Shown piece after piece: positions 1 through 11,875 of a stretch of DNA of 36,145 bases. Every line of letters starts with the position of its first letter. The first letter of the stretch is position 1. The notes under the pieces are model-generated. The model searched no databases and was not told where the DNA came from. It worked only from the letters and a program-made list of their open reading frames with translations. The DNA is from Alphaproteobacteria bacterium (GTDB taxonomy: Bacteria > Pseudomonadota > Alphaproteobacteria > Micavibrionales > Micavibrionaceae): positions 67,815-103,959 of the forward strand of contig JAGRHC010000003.1 in the NCBI GenBank assembly GCA_020445145.1. Direction: 5' to 3'. Made by a program: the position numbers and the translations under genes.

Positions 1-1
1 G

Positions 2-2423
<2,422 letters not shown>

Positions 2424-2436
2424 AAGGAGAATACAA

Positions 2437-3399
2437 TTAAGAAGGGGAAGATGGGGCGTAATGCCCGTTCGCGTCCTCTATCGCCTCAAGAAATTCATTG
2501 AGACGACCACAATAGGCGTTATAAAGCTTAATAATTCCATCAACCGTGGGAGCAAGCTTTTCGGCAGCCTCCCGCGCCTCTTTCTCGTTTTGGTAACGCG
2601 GCCCATTGCTATGATCGGTTGCAATACGATCAATCAAACCGGCCTTGTGCGTCTCTGCTTCGTAAAGAGCATTGATATACTCTCGTAATGTGTGAACAAC
2701 ATTTTTTTCATGTTCATTCCAGTTGCTTTCAAGTTTACCTTTCTCGATCTCAAGAGACTCTTTAAGACTGCGGAATATTTTATAAGGAATACGAGTAGCC
2801 AGATATGTATGCATCATCGCAGCAGGGTGAATCTGGATTTCTAGATTGGCGCTTTTCCCTTTGCTTCCCGGAGAAGTAAAATTTAGGTGAATAGCTCGAT
2901 AACCGTGTCTCTTTGGCTCAACAATAAAATTATCAATCTTAACCGTAATCCCTTTTTTTTCCCACACCTTACGCAAAGGATGTTTAGGGCTTTCCCATGC
3001 TTCAACAGCCTTCATCAGGTTGGCATCTGAAAGCCAAAGCTGAATTCCATAAATATCATAGGTATCTCTATCCTGCGTCTTTTTTTTATCAGCAAGACGA
3101 TCGACATCCTTCATACGGGAAAATGAAAGGCAATCCGCATATCCCTCACACAGGTAAGGCAAAAGAGCCGCAATTCTACGTGAAACCAGTTCAGGATCGC
3201 GTGAGTCGCCATTCTTCAAGGAAAGCGCCTCCTCAAGTGTACCTTCGCGTCGGTCATGACTGGCATTAAGCCTCAACGCACCGATGACATCTTCATAAAT
3301 CCTGTCAAGATAAGGCTTGAACTGCCGCGTATCTTCAAGTGCTCTGGCCGCTATCTTAAAAAGTTCAGCGACTTGATTTCTGAAACTGTTGTTCGCCAC
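2437..3399 (-). CDS. RelA/SpoT synthetase-domain-like protein (possible stand-alone alarmone or tRNA-modifying nucleotidyltransferase)
   Basis: A 320-residue protein with an apparent RelA/SpoT-type nucleotidyltransferase core and no HD hydrolase, TGS or ACT domain. Motifs in the right order are SRMKD (residues 94-98, like the R-x-K ATP-binding motif), DIYGIQ (Asp115, like the metal-binding Asp of the DxxGxR motif), HGYRAIHLNF (Tyr167, G-loop) and EIQI (Glu187, the ExQI motif). The flanks are helical, with a charged C-terminal helical half (about 205-310). Known families of this shape include small (p)ppGpp synthetases and toxSAS toxins, which make (pp)pApp or pyrophosphorylate tRNA. Which applies here is unknown. 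No antitoxin-sized gene is adjacent. The apparent start is GTG, without a Shine-Dalgarno sequence, three bases after a TATAAA (minus strand, 3403-3408). Base composition is more AT-rich than alaS and ndk on either side, which hints at horizontal acquisition. Confidence 0.65.
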   Translation of the reverse strand: MANNSFRNQVAELFKIAARALEDTRQFKPYLDRIYEDVIGALRLNASHDRREGTLEEALSLKNGDSRDPELVSRRIAALLPYLCEGYADCLSFSRMKDVDRLADKKKTQDRDTYDIYGIQLWLSDANLMKAVEAWESPKHPLRKVWEKKGITVKIDNFIVEPKRHGYRAIHLNFTSPGSKGKSANLEIQIHPAAMMHTYLATRIPYKIFRSLKESLEIEKGKLESNWNEHEKNVVHTLREYINALYEAETHKAGLIDRIATDHSNGPRYQNEKEAREAAEKLAPTVDGIIKLYNAYCGRLNEFLEAIEDANGHYAPSSPS

Positions 3400-3581
3400 G
3401 TCTTTATAGCCCGCTTAAATTATAATTTTCTTAGATCAAACCACGTTCTCGCCATATTTTTCAACATTTTTATAAATTTCACGTTAAATCCCCGCCATCA
3501 CTTTCAAGCCTTGCGCTTTTCTGGCAAGCCCGCTATAACACCCGCACACAACCGGACCAAAAAAAAGAGGGTAGAGTTACC

Positions 3582-4004
3582 ATGGCGACAGAACGCACAT
3601 TTTCCATCATCAAGCCAGATGCTACGCGCCGCAACCTGACGGGCGCCATCAACGCCAAGCTCGAAGAAGCTGGCCTGCGCATCATCGCACAAAAACGCAT
3701 TCACATGACAAAAGCAAAGGCGGAAGGTTTCTATGCCGTCCACAAAGAGCGCCCTTTCTTTGGCGAACTGACAGAATTCATGAGCTCCGAGCCCGTCGTC
3801 GTCCAGGTCCTTGAAGGCGAAAACGCCGTTGCAAAAAACCGCGAAGTCATGGGCGCAACCAACCCGGCGGAAGCCGCTCCCGGCACAATCCGTAAAGAAT
3901 TCGCACTGAATATCGGTGAAAACTCCGTGCACGGCTCTGACAGCCTCGAAAACGCAAAAACCGAAATCGCGTATTTCTTCAATAACGAAGAAATCGTCGG
4001 CTAG
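3582..4004 (+). CDS. ndk: Nucleoside diphosphate kinase
   Basis: Ndk transfers the gamma-phosphate from ATP to other NDPs through a phosphohistidine, balancing NTP and dNTP pools. The 140-residue protein has the family length, begins [11 protein letters not shown], and contains the active-site histidine in NSVHGSDS followed by the conserved acidic helix. A purine-rich ribosome binding stretch (GAGGGTAGAG) precedes the ATG. The gene is divergent from the RelA-like gene and converges on the histidine kinase gene. Its TAG stop shares bases with the kinase's stop on the other strand. Confidence 0.97.
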   Translation: MATERTFSIIKPDATRRNLTGAINAKLEEAGLRIIAQKRIHMTKAKAEGFYAVHKERPFFGELTEFMSSEPVVVQVLEGENAVAKNREVMGATNPAEAAPGTIRKEFALNIGENSVHGSDSLENAKTEIAYFFNNEEIVG

Positions 4005-7000
4005 AGTTTTTCAAACCAATCTTTCAAGGCCGCTTTCGTCTGTGTGTTCGCGACAGGCAAAGCGGCTGTTTCTTTAAAGGCCAGAGCTTTATCGCCCGTT
4101 TTTGCCGCCTTCTCAATAATCTTGGCTTGTTCACTGACCTCTTTCATCCCGAAATTGCTTGCCATCCCCTTAAGTTCATGCGCGCGCGCGCCCAGCGGAG
4201 AAAGACTATCCTTCTTCGTAAGATCATTCATATCACTTATAATTTCATCGGCTTTCTCCATGAAACCATTCAGGAGATCTGAAAACACATCTTTACCTAG
4301 CGTTTCAGCCAGATCTTTGAGCATAGCCAGATCAATAAGATCCTGAGAATTTAGAGAGATATCGATATTTGAGGTCACATGACTCTCTCCCGGATCGATC
4401 GAAGGCCCACTGCTCAAATCCTCCCCTTGAGCATCTACCCCTTTTTTCTGAGAAAGAAGATATTTTTGAATTTCAGTTAATTCATCTTGTCGTTTCATAG
4501 GCGTTACCGGACTTAAGGTTTCAGGATTTTCAATTTGTTCAGGTTTTTCTTCGCCCGAGTTGCTTGTATCGATAGGAGATTGTCTGTCCAGTTCCAAATC
4601 AATATTCATGCGAAGGAGGGGGTCGCCTGATGCGCTTTTGAAACCAAGGTCAGAGTCTGCAACGAAAACATCTCTATCATCGAGCTCCAACGAAGTATTA
4701 ATCGCCATGTGATCAACTTCAATTTTTTGATCTTCGCTATGAGGTGCACTTTTAGTCAGGGGGTTTTCAAATATTCCCTGAGAAGCATTCTGCAAAAGCT
4801 TTGTCAAAACGTCCAGCTCAATAGGCTTAGCCAAAAACCCGTTCATCTGGGCGGCAAAGAAATTCTCAATATCCTCAAGCATCACATTTCCGGTAAGAGC
4901 GATGATCGGAATAGATGCGATTTTAGGGTCACTGTCAGAGCGCAGCCTTCGTGTTGCTTCAAGGCCGTCCATCCCGCTCATCTGGATATCCATAAATACA
5001 AGGTCAGGTTTTTCAGCATGACAAATTTGTAAACCTTCAAACCCGTTTGCAGCCTGAAATACAGTATGACCTTTTTGCGTAAGCAAACCATCCAGAACTT
5101 TCCTGTTCATGTCATTATCTTCAACGACAAGAATGCGCATTGCTCTGGTGTCTGATGAAGCAATACCTGCCTCGCCTTTATCTCCTGCTTGGTCTAAAGC
5201 AGCCCCATCCTGAACATGCAGGGGAATATCGAAGAAGAAGCAGCTTCCTTGCCCTTCCTCGCTCTCAACCTGTATTTTTCCGCCCATAGCTTCAATCAGC
5301 CTGTCTGAAATCGCAAGCCCCAGTCCTGTACCGCCATATTTCCGGGTCGTGCTTGTTTCTGCCTGTGTAAAAGGCATAAACAACTTTGCCTGCGCGTCTT
5401 TCGAAACACCAATACCAGTGTCACTGACCTTGAAACGGATAAGGACAGATTGATCTCCCCTCGTACCAAGTGTTTCCAGCTCAATCATAACGCCGCCTTC
5501 TTGGGTAAACTTTAGTCCGTTATTCACAAGGTTAAGCAGAACTTGACGTATGCGGGTAGGATCCCCGAGAACAGTCTGAGGAACGCTTTCTTGAATTTCA
5601 CTCCTAAGGTATAACCCTTTTTGCGAAGCATGTCCGGACATAAGCATCACGATGCTATCGGCAAGATCATGAAGGTCGAAGGATATTTTCTCAAGAACCA
5701 TTCCTCCACGCTCAATTTTCTCAAAGTCCAGAATATCATTTAAAAGAGCAACCATCGTATCGCCAGACTTCTGAATGGTTGTAACATAGTCATCTTGACG
5801 TGAACTTAATTCGGTATCTTTTAAGAGCTGAACCATCCCCATAATTCCGGTCATAGGCGTACGAATTTCATGACTAACCACCGCAAGAAAAGCAGACTTG
5901 GCTTGGTTGGCCTTATCGGCAATCTCTTTCGCACGGCGCATTTCTTCTGTCCGCTGAACCTCACGCTCCCTAAGCTCACTCATCAGTTCACGCTCGCGCT
6001 CGATAATCCGCATCAGGCGAGCCTGATCAGCCGATTCTTTGGATTTCTGAAGTCTCGCTAACGAACGCTCCTCATGTTTAATACGTAATACCTCGTGCTT
6101 GCGGGCTTCATCCTCGAATTGAATATCTTTAACATTTGCAATCACAAACAACCCGGCTTGAGGAATGAGTAAAAGCCAGAAGATATCGATGCCCGCACCA
6201 GTGAGAGAAAAGATATCAAGTGAAACAAAGCACAGAGATAAAAAGCCTGCAAAGGAGCAAACCCAGCCCAGACAAAAATAGAGAGTACCTTCCTTTTTCT
6301 TTCTGCCCAGTATGGAACTCATCACAATAATGGCGGCAAGCCCAAGCGCCACACAAATTGAAAAAACGATATATCCAATTGTAACCGAAGGAAGAATGAA
6401 TAGATAAACCAGGCAAGAAAGAATAAGAATAACCTGAAGACTCCAAAGAGAGTATGTCTCTCCCGGATGACTAATCGGATCAATATCAAGAAATTCACGA
6501 GTAATATATATCCCGACAACAATGCTTAGGGTGTAAAGCACAAGTAAAAATTCACTAACGCCTGGAAATGGAGATACAAGAATATGACTCATTATATAAA
6601 AGAAGGAATAAACGATCGCGTAATATACAAGATACGGAATAAACTTTTTCTCTCGTCGAATATAATAAAGCGTAGAAAAAAAACCGATGGTCAACATGAC
6701 AAGAATATTGGCTATGATTTTCTTAAAATCACCGCGCACCAGACTTTTAAGAAAAGCAGGGCGTGAGACAAGTTTCGGGCTAATAGTCAGTGGAATACCG
6801 TTTTCGGCCTCGATAAACACCACGAAAAGGTTCTGCTTGCCAGGAGCAATCTGCACAGGAAGTGCATGATTAATAAAACTATCTGATGGGCCAGCCATAT
6901 AGCGTTCTGCATGCCCGTCAATAATCTTTTGCTCCGGAGTGTGCGTAAAAATCTGTCCAGTAGAGTAATTCAAAACATAGATGCTTTTAATCAGGCCCAT

Positions 7001-7393
7001 ACGTCCTTCAAGCGTATCTCCGAAGTCTAGGAACCAATGCTCCTCATTCGTACGGTTAAGGACACTGAAAACCACCCATATCGGCGGATTTTTAAGCCCC
7101 GTATGAATAAGTAAGGAACGCTGCTTCTCGCCGCGTAGATTATTTTTGTGACGTGTAATAAGCGTTTTAAGGTCCAGAGATTTTTTTTCGTCTTGTGTCA
7201 CATAACTAAACGGCGCTGTATAAATGATTTTGTTTGGATCGCTCAACGTAAGCGTATTCTCGCTCTGGGCATGTCCCGAAGAGGTCGTGAGCAGGGCGTA
7301 GAAAAGCACAAAAAGGCCGAAAAACAGCCGTTTCGTTTGTGCCGAAATCAGGCAAACGCGCGGATCGCGCAAAGATAAAGTTTTGTTCAGCAT
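4001..7393 (-). CDS. Hybrid sensor histidine kinase, 7TMR-DISM sensor with HisKA, HATPase, receiver and Hpt domains
   Basis: An 1130-residue membrane phosphorelay protein. A signal peptide (about 20-43) leads into a periplasmic 7TMR-DISM sensor region (about 50-220) and then seven predicted membrane helices (about 225-420). A coiled coil (425-495) joins these to HisKA with phosphoacceptor His508 (SHEIRTP). The ATPase domain shows an N box at 621-630, DTGIG near 658 and GGTGLGLA near 687. A receiver follows (752-868) with Asp802 and Lys856. After a low-complexity acidic linker (about 880-1010) comes a C-terminal Hpt domain with His1072 (AHELKG). All relay residues are present, so a full His-Asp-His relay is possible. 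The domain order resembles BarA/ArcB-type kinases, but the sensor differs and the ligand is unknown. No cognate response regulator is adjacent. It converges with ndk and the two stops overlap. Confidence 0.93.
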   Translation of the reverse strand: MLNKTLSLRDPRVCLISAQTKRLFFGLFVLFYALLTTSSGHAQSENTLTLSDPNKIIYTAPFSYVTQDEKKSLDLKTLITRHKNNLRGEKQRSLLIHTGLKNPPIWVVFSVLNRTNEEHWFLDFGDTLEGRMGLIKSIYVLNYSTGQIFTHTPEQKIIDGHAERYMAGPSDSFINHALPVQIAPGKQNLFVVFIEAENGIPLTISPKLVSRPAFLKSLVRGDFKKIIANILVMLTIGFFSTLYYIRREKKFIPYLVYYAIVYSFFYIMSHILVSPFPGVSEFLLVLYTLSIVVGIYITREFLDIDPISHPGETYSLWSLQVILILSCLVYLFILPSVTIGYIVFSICVALGLAAIIVMSSILGRKKKEGTLYFCLGWVCSFAGFLSLCFVSLDIFSLTGAGIDIFWLLLIPQAGLFVIANVKDIQFEDEARKHEVLRIKHEERSLARLQKSKESADQARLMRIIERERELMSELREREVQRTEEMRRAKEIADKANQAKSAFLAVVSHEIRTPMTGIMGMVQLLKDTELSSRQDDYVTTIQKSGDTMVALLNDILDFEKIERGGMVLEKISFDLHDLADSIVMLMSGHASQKGLYLRSEIQESVPQTVLGDPTRIRQVLLNLVNNGLKFTQEGGVMIELETLGTRGDQSVLIRFKVSDTGIGVSKDAQAKLFMPFTQAETSTTRKYGGTGLGLAISDRLIEAMGGKIQVESEEGQGSCFFFDIPLHVQDGAALDQAGDKGEAGIASSDTRAMRILVVEDNDMNRKVLDGLLTQKGHTVFQAANGFEGLQICHAEKPDLVFMDIQMSGMDGLEATRRLRSDSDPKIASIPIIALTGNVMLEDIENFFAAQMNGFLAKPIELDVLTKLLQNASQGIFENPLTKSAPHSEDQKIEVDHMAINTSLELDDRDVFVADSDLGFKSASGDPLLRMNIDLELDRQSPIDTSNSGEEKPEQIENPETLSPVTPMKRQDELTEIQKYLLSQKKGVDAQGEDLSSGPSIDPGESHVTSNIDISLNSQDLIDLAMLKDLAETLGKDVFSDLLNGFMEKADEIISDMNDLTKKDSLSPLGARAHELKGMASNFGMKEVSEQAKIIEKAAKTGDKALAFKETAALPVANTQTKAALKDWFEKL

Positions 7394-7413
7394 GTGCCCC
7401 TGATCAGAAGTCT

Positions 7414-7456
7414 TTTGAACGCGTTGTATGCCTTTCCTTACAGGCAGTTTGAACGC
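7414..7456. repeat. Nine-base direct repeat upstream of the histidine kinase gene
   Basis: TTTGAACGC occurs at 7414-7422 and again at 7448-7456, 34 bp apart, about three helical turns. Both copies lie between the start codon of the kinase gene and the next gene upstream. They could be paired operator half-sites for that gene. No regulator is suggested by the sequence itself. Confidence 0.4.
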
Positions 7457-7521
7457 AAAAGGTTAATGTTCCTTGAATGCTGGGCAAGGAATGTCAAATC
7501 AGGGTATGAGGAGAAAAAAAC

Positions 7522-7674
7522 TTAAGAAAACCGGACGAAAGCGATAGTCAAAAAGATCAAAACAAGCGCAACACCAATAATCGTATATTTACCAAAGTCG
7601 GCAAAAGAATGCCACATAGCCTGCGCGTCATGAACGGACTGTGGGTCAACGTCTGGTGTCTTGTGATCTGCCAT
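7522..7674 (-). CDS. Small aa3-type cytochrome c oxidase subunit IV-like membrane protein (50 aa)
   Basis: This short gene encodes a hydrophilic start (MADHKTPDVDPQ), the segment AMWHSFADFGKYTIIG, and one hydrophobic helix ending FVRFS. That is the layout of the bacterial aa3-type cytochrome c oxidase subunit IV family (COX4, roughly 45-60 residues, common in alphaproteobacteria). Family members sit as a single helix beside the oxidase core and are often encoded away from ctaCDE, as here. A good ribosome binding site (CAGGAG) lies 8 bases before the ATG. It lies between purN and the histidine kinase gene, on the same strand as both. The family assignment rests on pattern memory and the coding evidence is good. 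Confidence 0.75.
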   Translation of the reverse strand: MADHKTPDVDPQSVHDAQAMWHSFADFGKYTIIGVALVLIFLTIAFVRFS

Positions 7675-7704
7675 CGTAAAAGCTCCTGTTTGTCTCAAAC
7701 TATA

Positions 7705-8295
7705 CTAAGCGTTTTTATGCGTGGCGGCAAGGCGTTCAATCGCCTCGGGGTAAGCGACATGCTCCTGCTCTAGAACGCGCGCAGCCAGACTATCCGGCGT
7801 ATCGCCCTCAAGCACAGGAACGCGCTTTTGAACAATAATTTCGCCGCTATCAATATCCGGCACAACGTAATGTACAGTGCATCCAGTCTCACGCTTCCCG
7901 TCAGCCAGAACGCGCGCATGCGTATCTGTGCCCTTATAATCAGGCAGCAGGGAAGGGTGGATATTCACCATCCGCCCCAACCACTGATCAACAAAACCAG
8001 CCGTCAGAACGCGCATAAACCCGGCTAGAACAATATAATCAATCGTATAAGCCTGAAGGCGCTTTTGAACCTCTGCCTCAAAGGTCTCGCGCGAGGAAAA
8101 TCCCTTGTGATCGACAATCTCGGTTGCAATCCCGGCCTCTTTTGCAGAAACAAGGCCTTTCGCATCCGGCCTGTTTGAAAGGACGAGCACAATCTCCGCT
8201 GGAAAATCAGGCCGTTTGCAAGCCTCCATCAAGGCCAGCATATTGCTGCCGCGCCCTGAAATAAAAACGGCAAGTTTCAGTTTATTTAAGCCCAT
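7705..8295 (-). CDS. purN: Phosphoribosylglycinamide formyltransferase
   Basis: PurN transfers the formyl group of 10-formyl-THF to GAR, step 3 of de novo purine synthesis. The 196-residue protein has the family length. It contains the substrate loop SGRGSN near the N-terminus, the catalytic stretch VNIHPSLLPDYKG (Asn and His) and the later TGCTVHYVVPDIDSG containing the catalytic Asp. Its start overlaps the 3' end of purM by 10 bases, so the two are translationally coupled and co-transcribed. Confidence 0.97.
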   Translation of the reverse strand: MGLNKLKLAVFISGRGSNMLALMEACKRPDFPAEIVLVLSNRPDAKGLVSAKEAGIATEIVDHKGFSSRETFEAEVQKRLQAYTIDYIVLAGFMRVLTAGFVDQWLGRMVNIHPSLLPDYKGTDTHARVLADGKRETGCTVHYVVPDIDSGEIIVQKRVPVLEGDTPDSLAARVLEQEHVAYPEAIERLAATHKNA

Positions 8296-9428
8296 GATGA
8301 GTCAATATGATCAAGAATAACGCGCTCATCCGCAACGTTTCGTATTTCCGTATTTCCAATCTCGTAAACGGTTTCACCGGCTTTCTCAAGCACATCCTTG
8401 ATCTTTCCGGCACACGCAGAATCGCAAATCACAATCATACCGATCCCGCAATTCAGCGTGCGCGCAAGATCATGACTTTCAATCCCGCCCAGCGTCTTCA
8501 ACCAGCGAAACACCGAGGGCAATTCCCAGCGTGTAAGATCAAGACGAACAGACATATCATCCGGCAACACGCGCGGAATATTCTCGGTTAGCCCGCCGCC
8601 GGTAATATGCGCCATCCCGCGAATACCCGGCGTTCCATCCGCGCTTTTAACCTTCAGCGCCGCAAGCAAGGCCTTAACATAGATACGAGTCGGCGCAAGC
8701 AAAGCTTCGGCCAGATTTTCGGGCTTTACCTCACGGGCCGCAACCCCTGAGGATTCCTGATGCCGCACTGTAATCTCAAACGGTGCCTTGCCATCGTAAT
8801 CATTATTGAAATGATCGCGGACAATCTTGCGCACCAGGGAATACCCGTTCGAATGAACTCCGTTCGAGGCAAGACCCAAAACCACATCGCCAGCCTTGAT
8901 GTTTTCTCCGGTAATCAAGGAATCCCGTTCAACAGCGCCAACTGTAAAGCCTGCAAGATCATAATCACCCGCCGCGTAAAGTCCCGGCATCTCCGCCGTT
9001 TCACCGCCGATCAAAGCGCACCCCGAAATTTCGCATCCCCGCGCCACGCTCTCAATCACAGCCTGCGCAACAGTGTTCTCAAGCTTCCCGGTCGCAAAAT
9101 AATCAAGGAAAAACAAAGGTTCCGCGCCTTGCACAACAAGATCGTTCACGCACATCGCTACGGCGTCAATCCCGATCGTGTCATGAATATCGCAATCAAT
9201 CGCAATCTTGATTTTAGTCCCCACCCCATCGGTCGAGGAAACAAGGACAGGGTCGATATAACCCGCAGCCTTCGGATCAAACAAAGCCCCAAAACCGCCA
9301 ATCCCTGACATCACGCCAGAGCGGTTGGTTTTCTTGATCGCAGGCTTAATGTTCTCAACCAGCGCGTCGGCGGCATCAATATCCACCCCGGCATTCTTGT
9401 AGGCGCTTTGTGCAGAGTTGTCTTTCAT
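8286..9428 (-). CDS. purM: Phosphoribosylformylglycinamidine cyclo-ligase (AIR synthetase)
   Basis: PurM closes FGAM to AIR with ATP, step 5 of purine synthesis. The 380-residue sequence shows the family signatures SGIGGFGALFD, STDGVGTK, IGIDAVAMCVNDL, GGETAEMPG and GLASNGVHSNGYSLVRK, and ends with the GGLTENIPRVLP region. It is the first gene of a purM-purN pair and is divergent from the DUF2066 gene, with 68 bases between the starts that must hold both promoters. AAAGAGC lies just before the ATG as a modest ribosome binding site. Confidence 0.97.
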   Translation of the reverse strand: MKDNSAQSAYKNAGVDIDAADALVENIKPAIKKTNRSGVMSGIGGFGALFDPKAAGYIDPVLVSSTDGVGTKIKIAIDCDIHDTIGIDAVAMCVNDLVVQGAEPLFFLDYFATGKLENTVAQAVIESVARGCEISGCALIGGETAEMPGLYAAGDYDLAGFTVGAVERDSLITGENIKAGDVVLGLASNGVHSNGYSLVRKIVRDHFNNDYDGKAPFEITVRHQESSGVAAREVKPENLAEALLAPTRIYVKALLAALKVKSADGTPGIRGMAHITGGGLTENIPRVLPDDMSVRLDLTRWELPSVFRWLKTLGGIESHDLARTLNCGIGMIVICDSACAGKIKDVLEKAGETVYEIGNTEIRNVADERVILDHIDSSWA

Positions 9429-9496
9429 TGTTGCTCTTTACCGTCCAGTCGTTATAAATAAAAAACGATATCAAAAATTAACCGTCAGGGTTCGTC

Positions 9497-10738
9497 ATGG
9501 CCATACTCTATAGGGATTTTTCCGCTAGTCGTACAGCTTTTTACGTCGCCATCCTCCTATTTTCAGCAATTTTTTCATTTTCCGCCCATGCAGATGACAG
9601 TTTATTCGTCGTTCGAGACGTACGGGTCGACGTAACATCGGAAAATTCAGTCGCCGCGCGCGATGAAGCCTTCGTCAAGGCGCAAGTACAGGCTTTCGAA
9701 ATCCTCAAGCAGCGCATGGTAGACGAAAGACAGGCCGCAAACATGGCAACGCCGGACCCGCTGGCCATTTCCGCAATGATTCAAGACTACGAAATCACAG
9801 ACGAAAAACTCTCCGCGGTCCGCTATGTCGGCACCTATACCTTCCGGTTCAAGCCGCAGGCCGTCAGTAAATTCTTCTCAACCACCGGCGTGACTTACAC
9901 AGACACCAGCAGCAAACCGCTCCTGATTTTGCCGTTCTATCAGATCGGCCCGAAAAGCCTGCTTTGGTCTGATGACAACGTCTGGCTGACCGCATGGAGC
10001 AGCGAGGAACTTCCTCAAAGCCTCGTGCCGGTAGAAGTCCCCCTCGGCGATTTGATGGATGTCGCCGATATCGGGGAAACCAACGGCCTGAACTACAACC
10101 CGGCAGGACTGACCCGCATACTGGCGCGTTACGGCGCAAAAGAAGCAGCCCTGATGCTGGCAACCCCGGACGGCGAACTCGCATCGGCGCAAGGGGACAA
10201 TGACCCGGTCGGCGGAAATCTGGTCGTCAGCGTCTACCGCACAGACCGCGCAGGTCCTGAACTGGTGCAGGATTTCATCATAAATGCGCAAGCCAATGAA
10301 ACCCGCAGCGAGCTTTACAGCCGCGCTGTAAAAACCGCATATGGCATCCTCCAGCAAGACTGGAAACAAAAAACATCCGCCAGCGCCGCCCAGAAAAACC
10401 ACGTACAGGTTCGCATACCCGTGTCCGGTTTGCAGGACTGGGTCAGAATTCGCAAAAATCTCGACCGCATGACCGGAATCGAAAAGATCGAAGTTCTATC
10501 GCTAACCCCGTCGGAAGTCAGACTGGAGTTTGATTTCCGCGGTGACGAAGAACGCCTGCGCCAGGTCCTCGCACAAGGCGGCATGCGTCTTGGCGAAGCC
10601 TACCAAAGCCCTGGCATGCCGCCACTTTATGACCTTGTGCCGGAAACCGGGCGCGGCAATGACTTCCTCATCCGCAACGAAGAGCCCGCTGCCGGTGAGC
10701 CTGCAATGGAAGAAGAATTCGGCGTTCGCACATTCTAG
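9497..10738 (+). CDS. DUF2066 domain protein, exported
   Basis: A 413-residue protein with an N-terminal hydrophobic signal segment (about 14-32, ending SAHADD). It continues with a region typical of DUF2066: VRDVRVDVTSENSVAARDEAF and then helix-rich sequence with a YVGTYTFRFKP strand. The function of the family is unknown. Its recurring position beside purM and a PerM-type permease in alphaproteobacteria, recalled rather than computed, suggests conserved synteny more than a shared pathway. The C-terminal 150 residues contain a second small-domain-like repeat (QVRIPVSGLQDWVRIRKNL) and an acidic tail. It ends 24 bases before the permease gene and is probably co-transcribed with it. Confidence 0.8.
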   Translation: MAILYRDFSASRTAFYVAILLFSAIFSFSAHADDSLFVVRDVRVDVTSENSVAARDEAFVKAQVQAFEILKQRMVDERQAANMATPDPLAISAMIQDYEITDEKLSAVRYVGTYTFRFKPQAVSKFFSTTGVTYTDTSSKPLLILPFYQIGPKSLLWSDDNVWLTAWSSEELPQSLVPVEVPLGDLMDVADIGETNGLNYNPAGLTRILARYGAKEAALMLATPDGELASAQGDNDPVGGNLVVSVYRTDRAGPELVQDFIINAQANETRSELYSRAVKTAYGILQQDWKQKTSASAAQKNHVQVRIPVSGLQDWVRIRKNLDRMTGIEKIEVLSLTPSEVRLEFDFRGDEERLRQVLAQGGMRLGEAYQSPGMPPLYDLVPETGRGNDFLIRNEEPAAGEPAMEEEFGVRTF

Positions 10739-10762
10739 GATAAAAATAAAAAGGAGTTTCGA

Positions 10763-11875
10763 TTGGCCGCTCAAAAGCTTGACCTTCGTGCACACGCATT
10801 ATTCTGGGCCTTTGCCTGCGTGCTGTTTCTTGCGTTTATTTTCCTCTTCAAAGCGGTTCTTTTACCCTTCGTTTTAGGCATAGCCGTCGCGTACCTCCTA
10901 AACCCGCTCGTCGCAAGGCTGGGGCAAGTCGGCTTCGCCCGCAAGCCCGCGACAATCGCAATCCTGTCCGGCTTTTTAATCCTCGTAACCGCCTTCTTCG
11001 CCGTCATCAGCCCCGTCATCTACCGCGAAGCCATGCAGTTCAGCGACGACCTCCCCGGTTACATCGAAAAAATATCCGCCCTTGCCGCGCCCCTCACGCA
11101 GCGCCTCCAAACCTATCTCGGCGCCACTGATTCCCAGAGCTTAACCAACCTCCTCAAAAGCAATAGCGCCTCCGCCGCAGGCGCCGCCAGTTTCGTCATG
11201 CAAAAACTGGCCGCCGGAGGGCAAGCCCTCGCCGATGCAATTTCAGTTGCGCTCTTCATGCCGATTGTGGCCTATTTCATGATGGTGGAATGGCCCTCTG
11301 TCACCAAATGGGTGCAAGCCCTCATTCCCCGCCACTCGGAAGAAACAATCATGACCCTGCTTCAGGAAATCGACAAAAAACTCTCAGGCTTCGTCCGCGG
11401 CCAGATCAGCGTTGCCGCCATGCTCGGTATCGCCTACGCCATCGCCCTGTCCATCGCCGGACTCAAATACGGCTTTCTGATCGGCCTCGGGGCAGGGCTT
11501 CTGTCCGTCATCCCGATGGTCGGTTCTGCCGTCGGTCTGATCGTAAGTGTCGGCGTCGCGTGGTTCCAGAGCGGCGATATTATGTTTGTCCTGATCATCG
11601 CCGGTATCTTCATCGCCGGACAGATCATCGAAGGCAATTTCCTCACCCCCAAACTTGTCGGCGACAGCGTCGGCCTTCACCCGCTCTGGGTTTTCTTCGC
11701 GCTTCTGGCAGGCGGAAGTTTGCTCGGCATCCTCGGCATGTTCCTCGCCGTCCCGGTTGCAGCCGTAATCGGTGTACTGCTTTCTTATGCTATTAAAAAA
11801 TATAAGGAAAGCGCGTATTACAAGGATACAAGTGAAAAGCCCAAAGCCGTCAAAAAAGGAAAAGCCAATGGCTGA
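10763..11875 (+). CDS. AI-2E family (PerM-like) membrane permease
   Basis: A 370-residue polytopic membrane protein of the AI-2E transporter/PerM family. Two N-terminal helices are followed by a soluble amphipathic segment (about 95-150) and a C-terminal block of helices. The family signature GQIIEGNFLTPKLVGDSVGLHP and the following hydrophobic GGSLLGILGMFLAVPVAAVIGVLL are present. The substrate is unknown; family members have been linked to AI-2 export and ion/proton exchange. The start is TTG at 10763, supported by AAGGAG six bases upstream. Its end overlaps hdaA by 8 bases, an arrangement common in alphaproteobacteria. Confidence 0.92.
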   Translation: MAAQKLDLRAHALFWAFACVLFLAFIFLFKAVLLPFVLGIAVAYLLNPLVARLGQVGFARKPATIAILSGFLILVTAFFAVISPVIYREAMQFSDDLPGYIEKISALAAPLTQRLQTYLGATDSQSLTNLLKSNSASAAGAASFVMQKLAAGGQALADAISVALFMPIVAYFMMVEWPSVTKWVQALIPRHSEETIMTLLQEIDKKLSGFVRGQISVAAMLGIAYAIALSIAGLKYGFLIGLGAGLLSVIPMVGSAVGLIVSVGVAWFQSGDIMFVLIIAGIFIAGQIIEGNFLTPKLVGDSVGLHPLWVFFALLAGGSLLGILGMFLAVPVAAVIGVLLSYAIKKYKESAYYKDTSEKPKAVKKGKANG

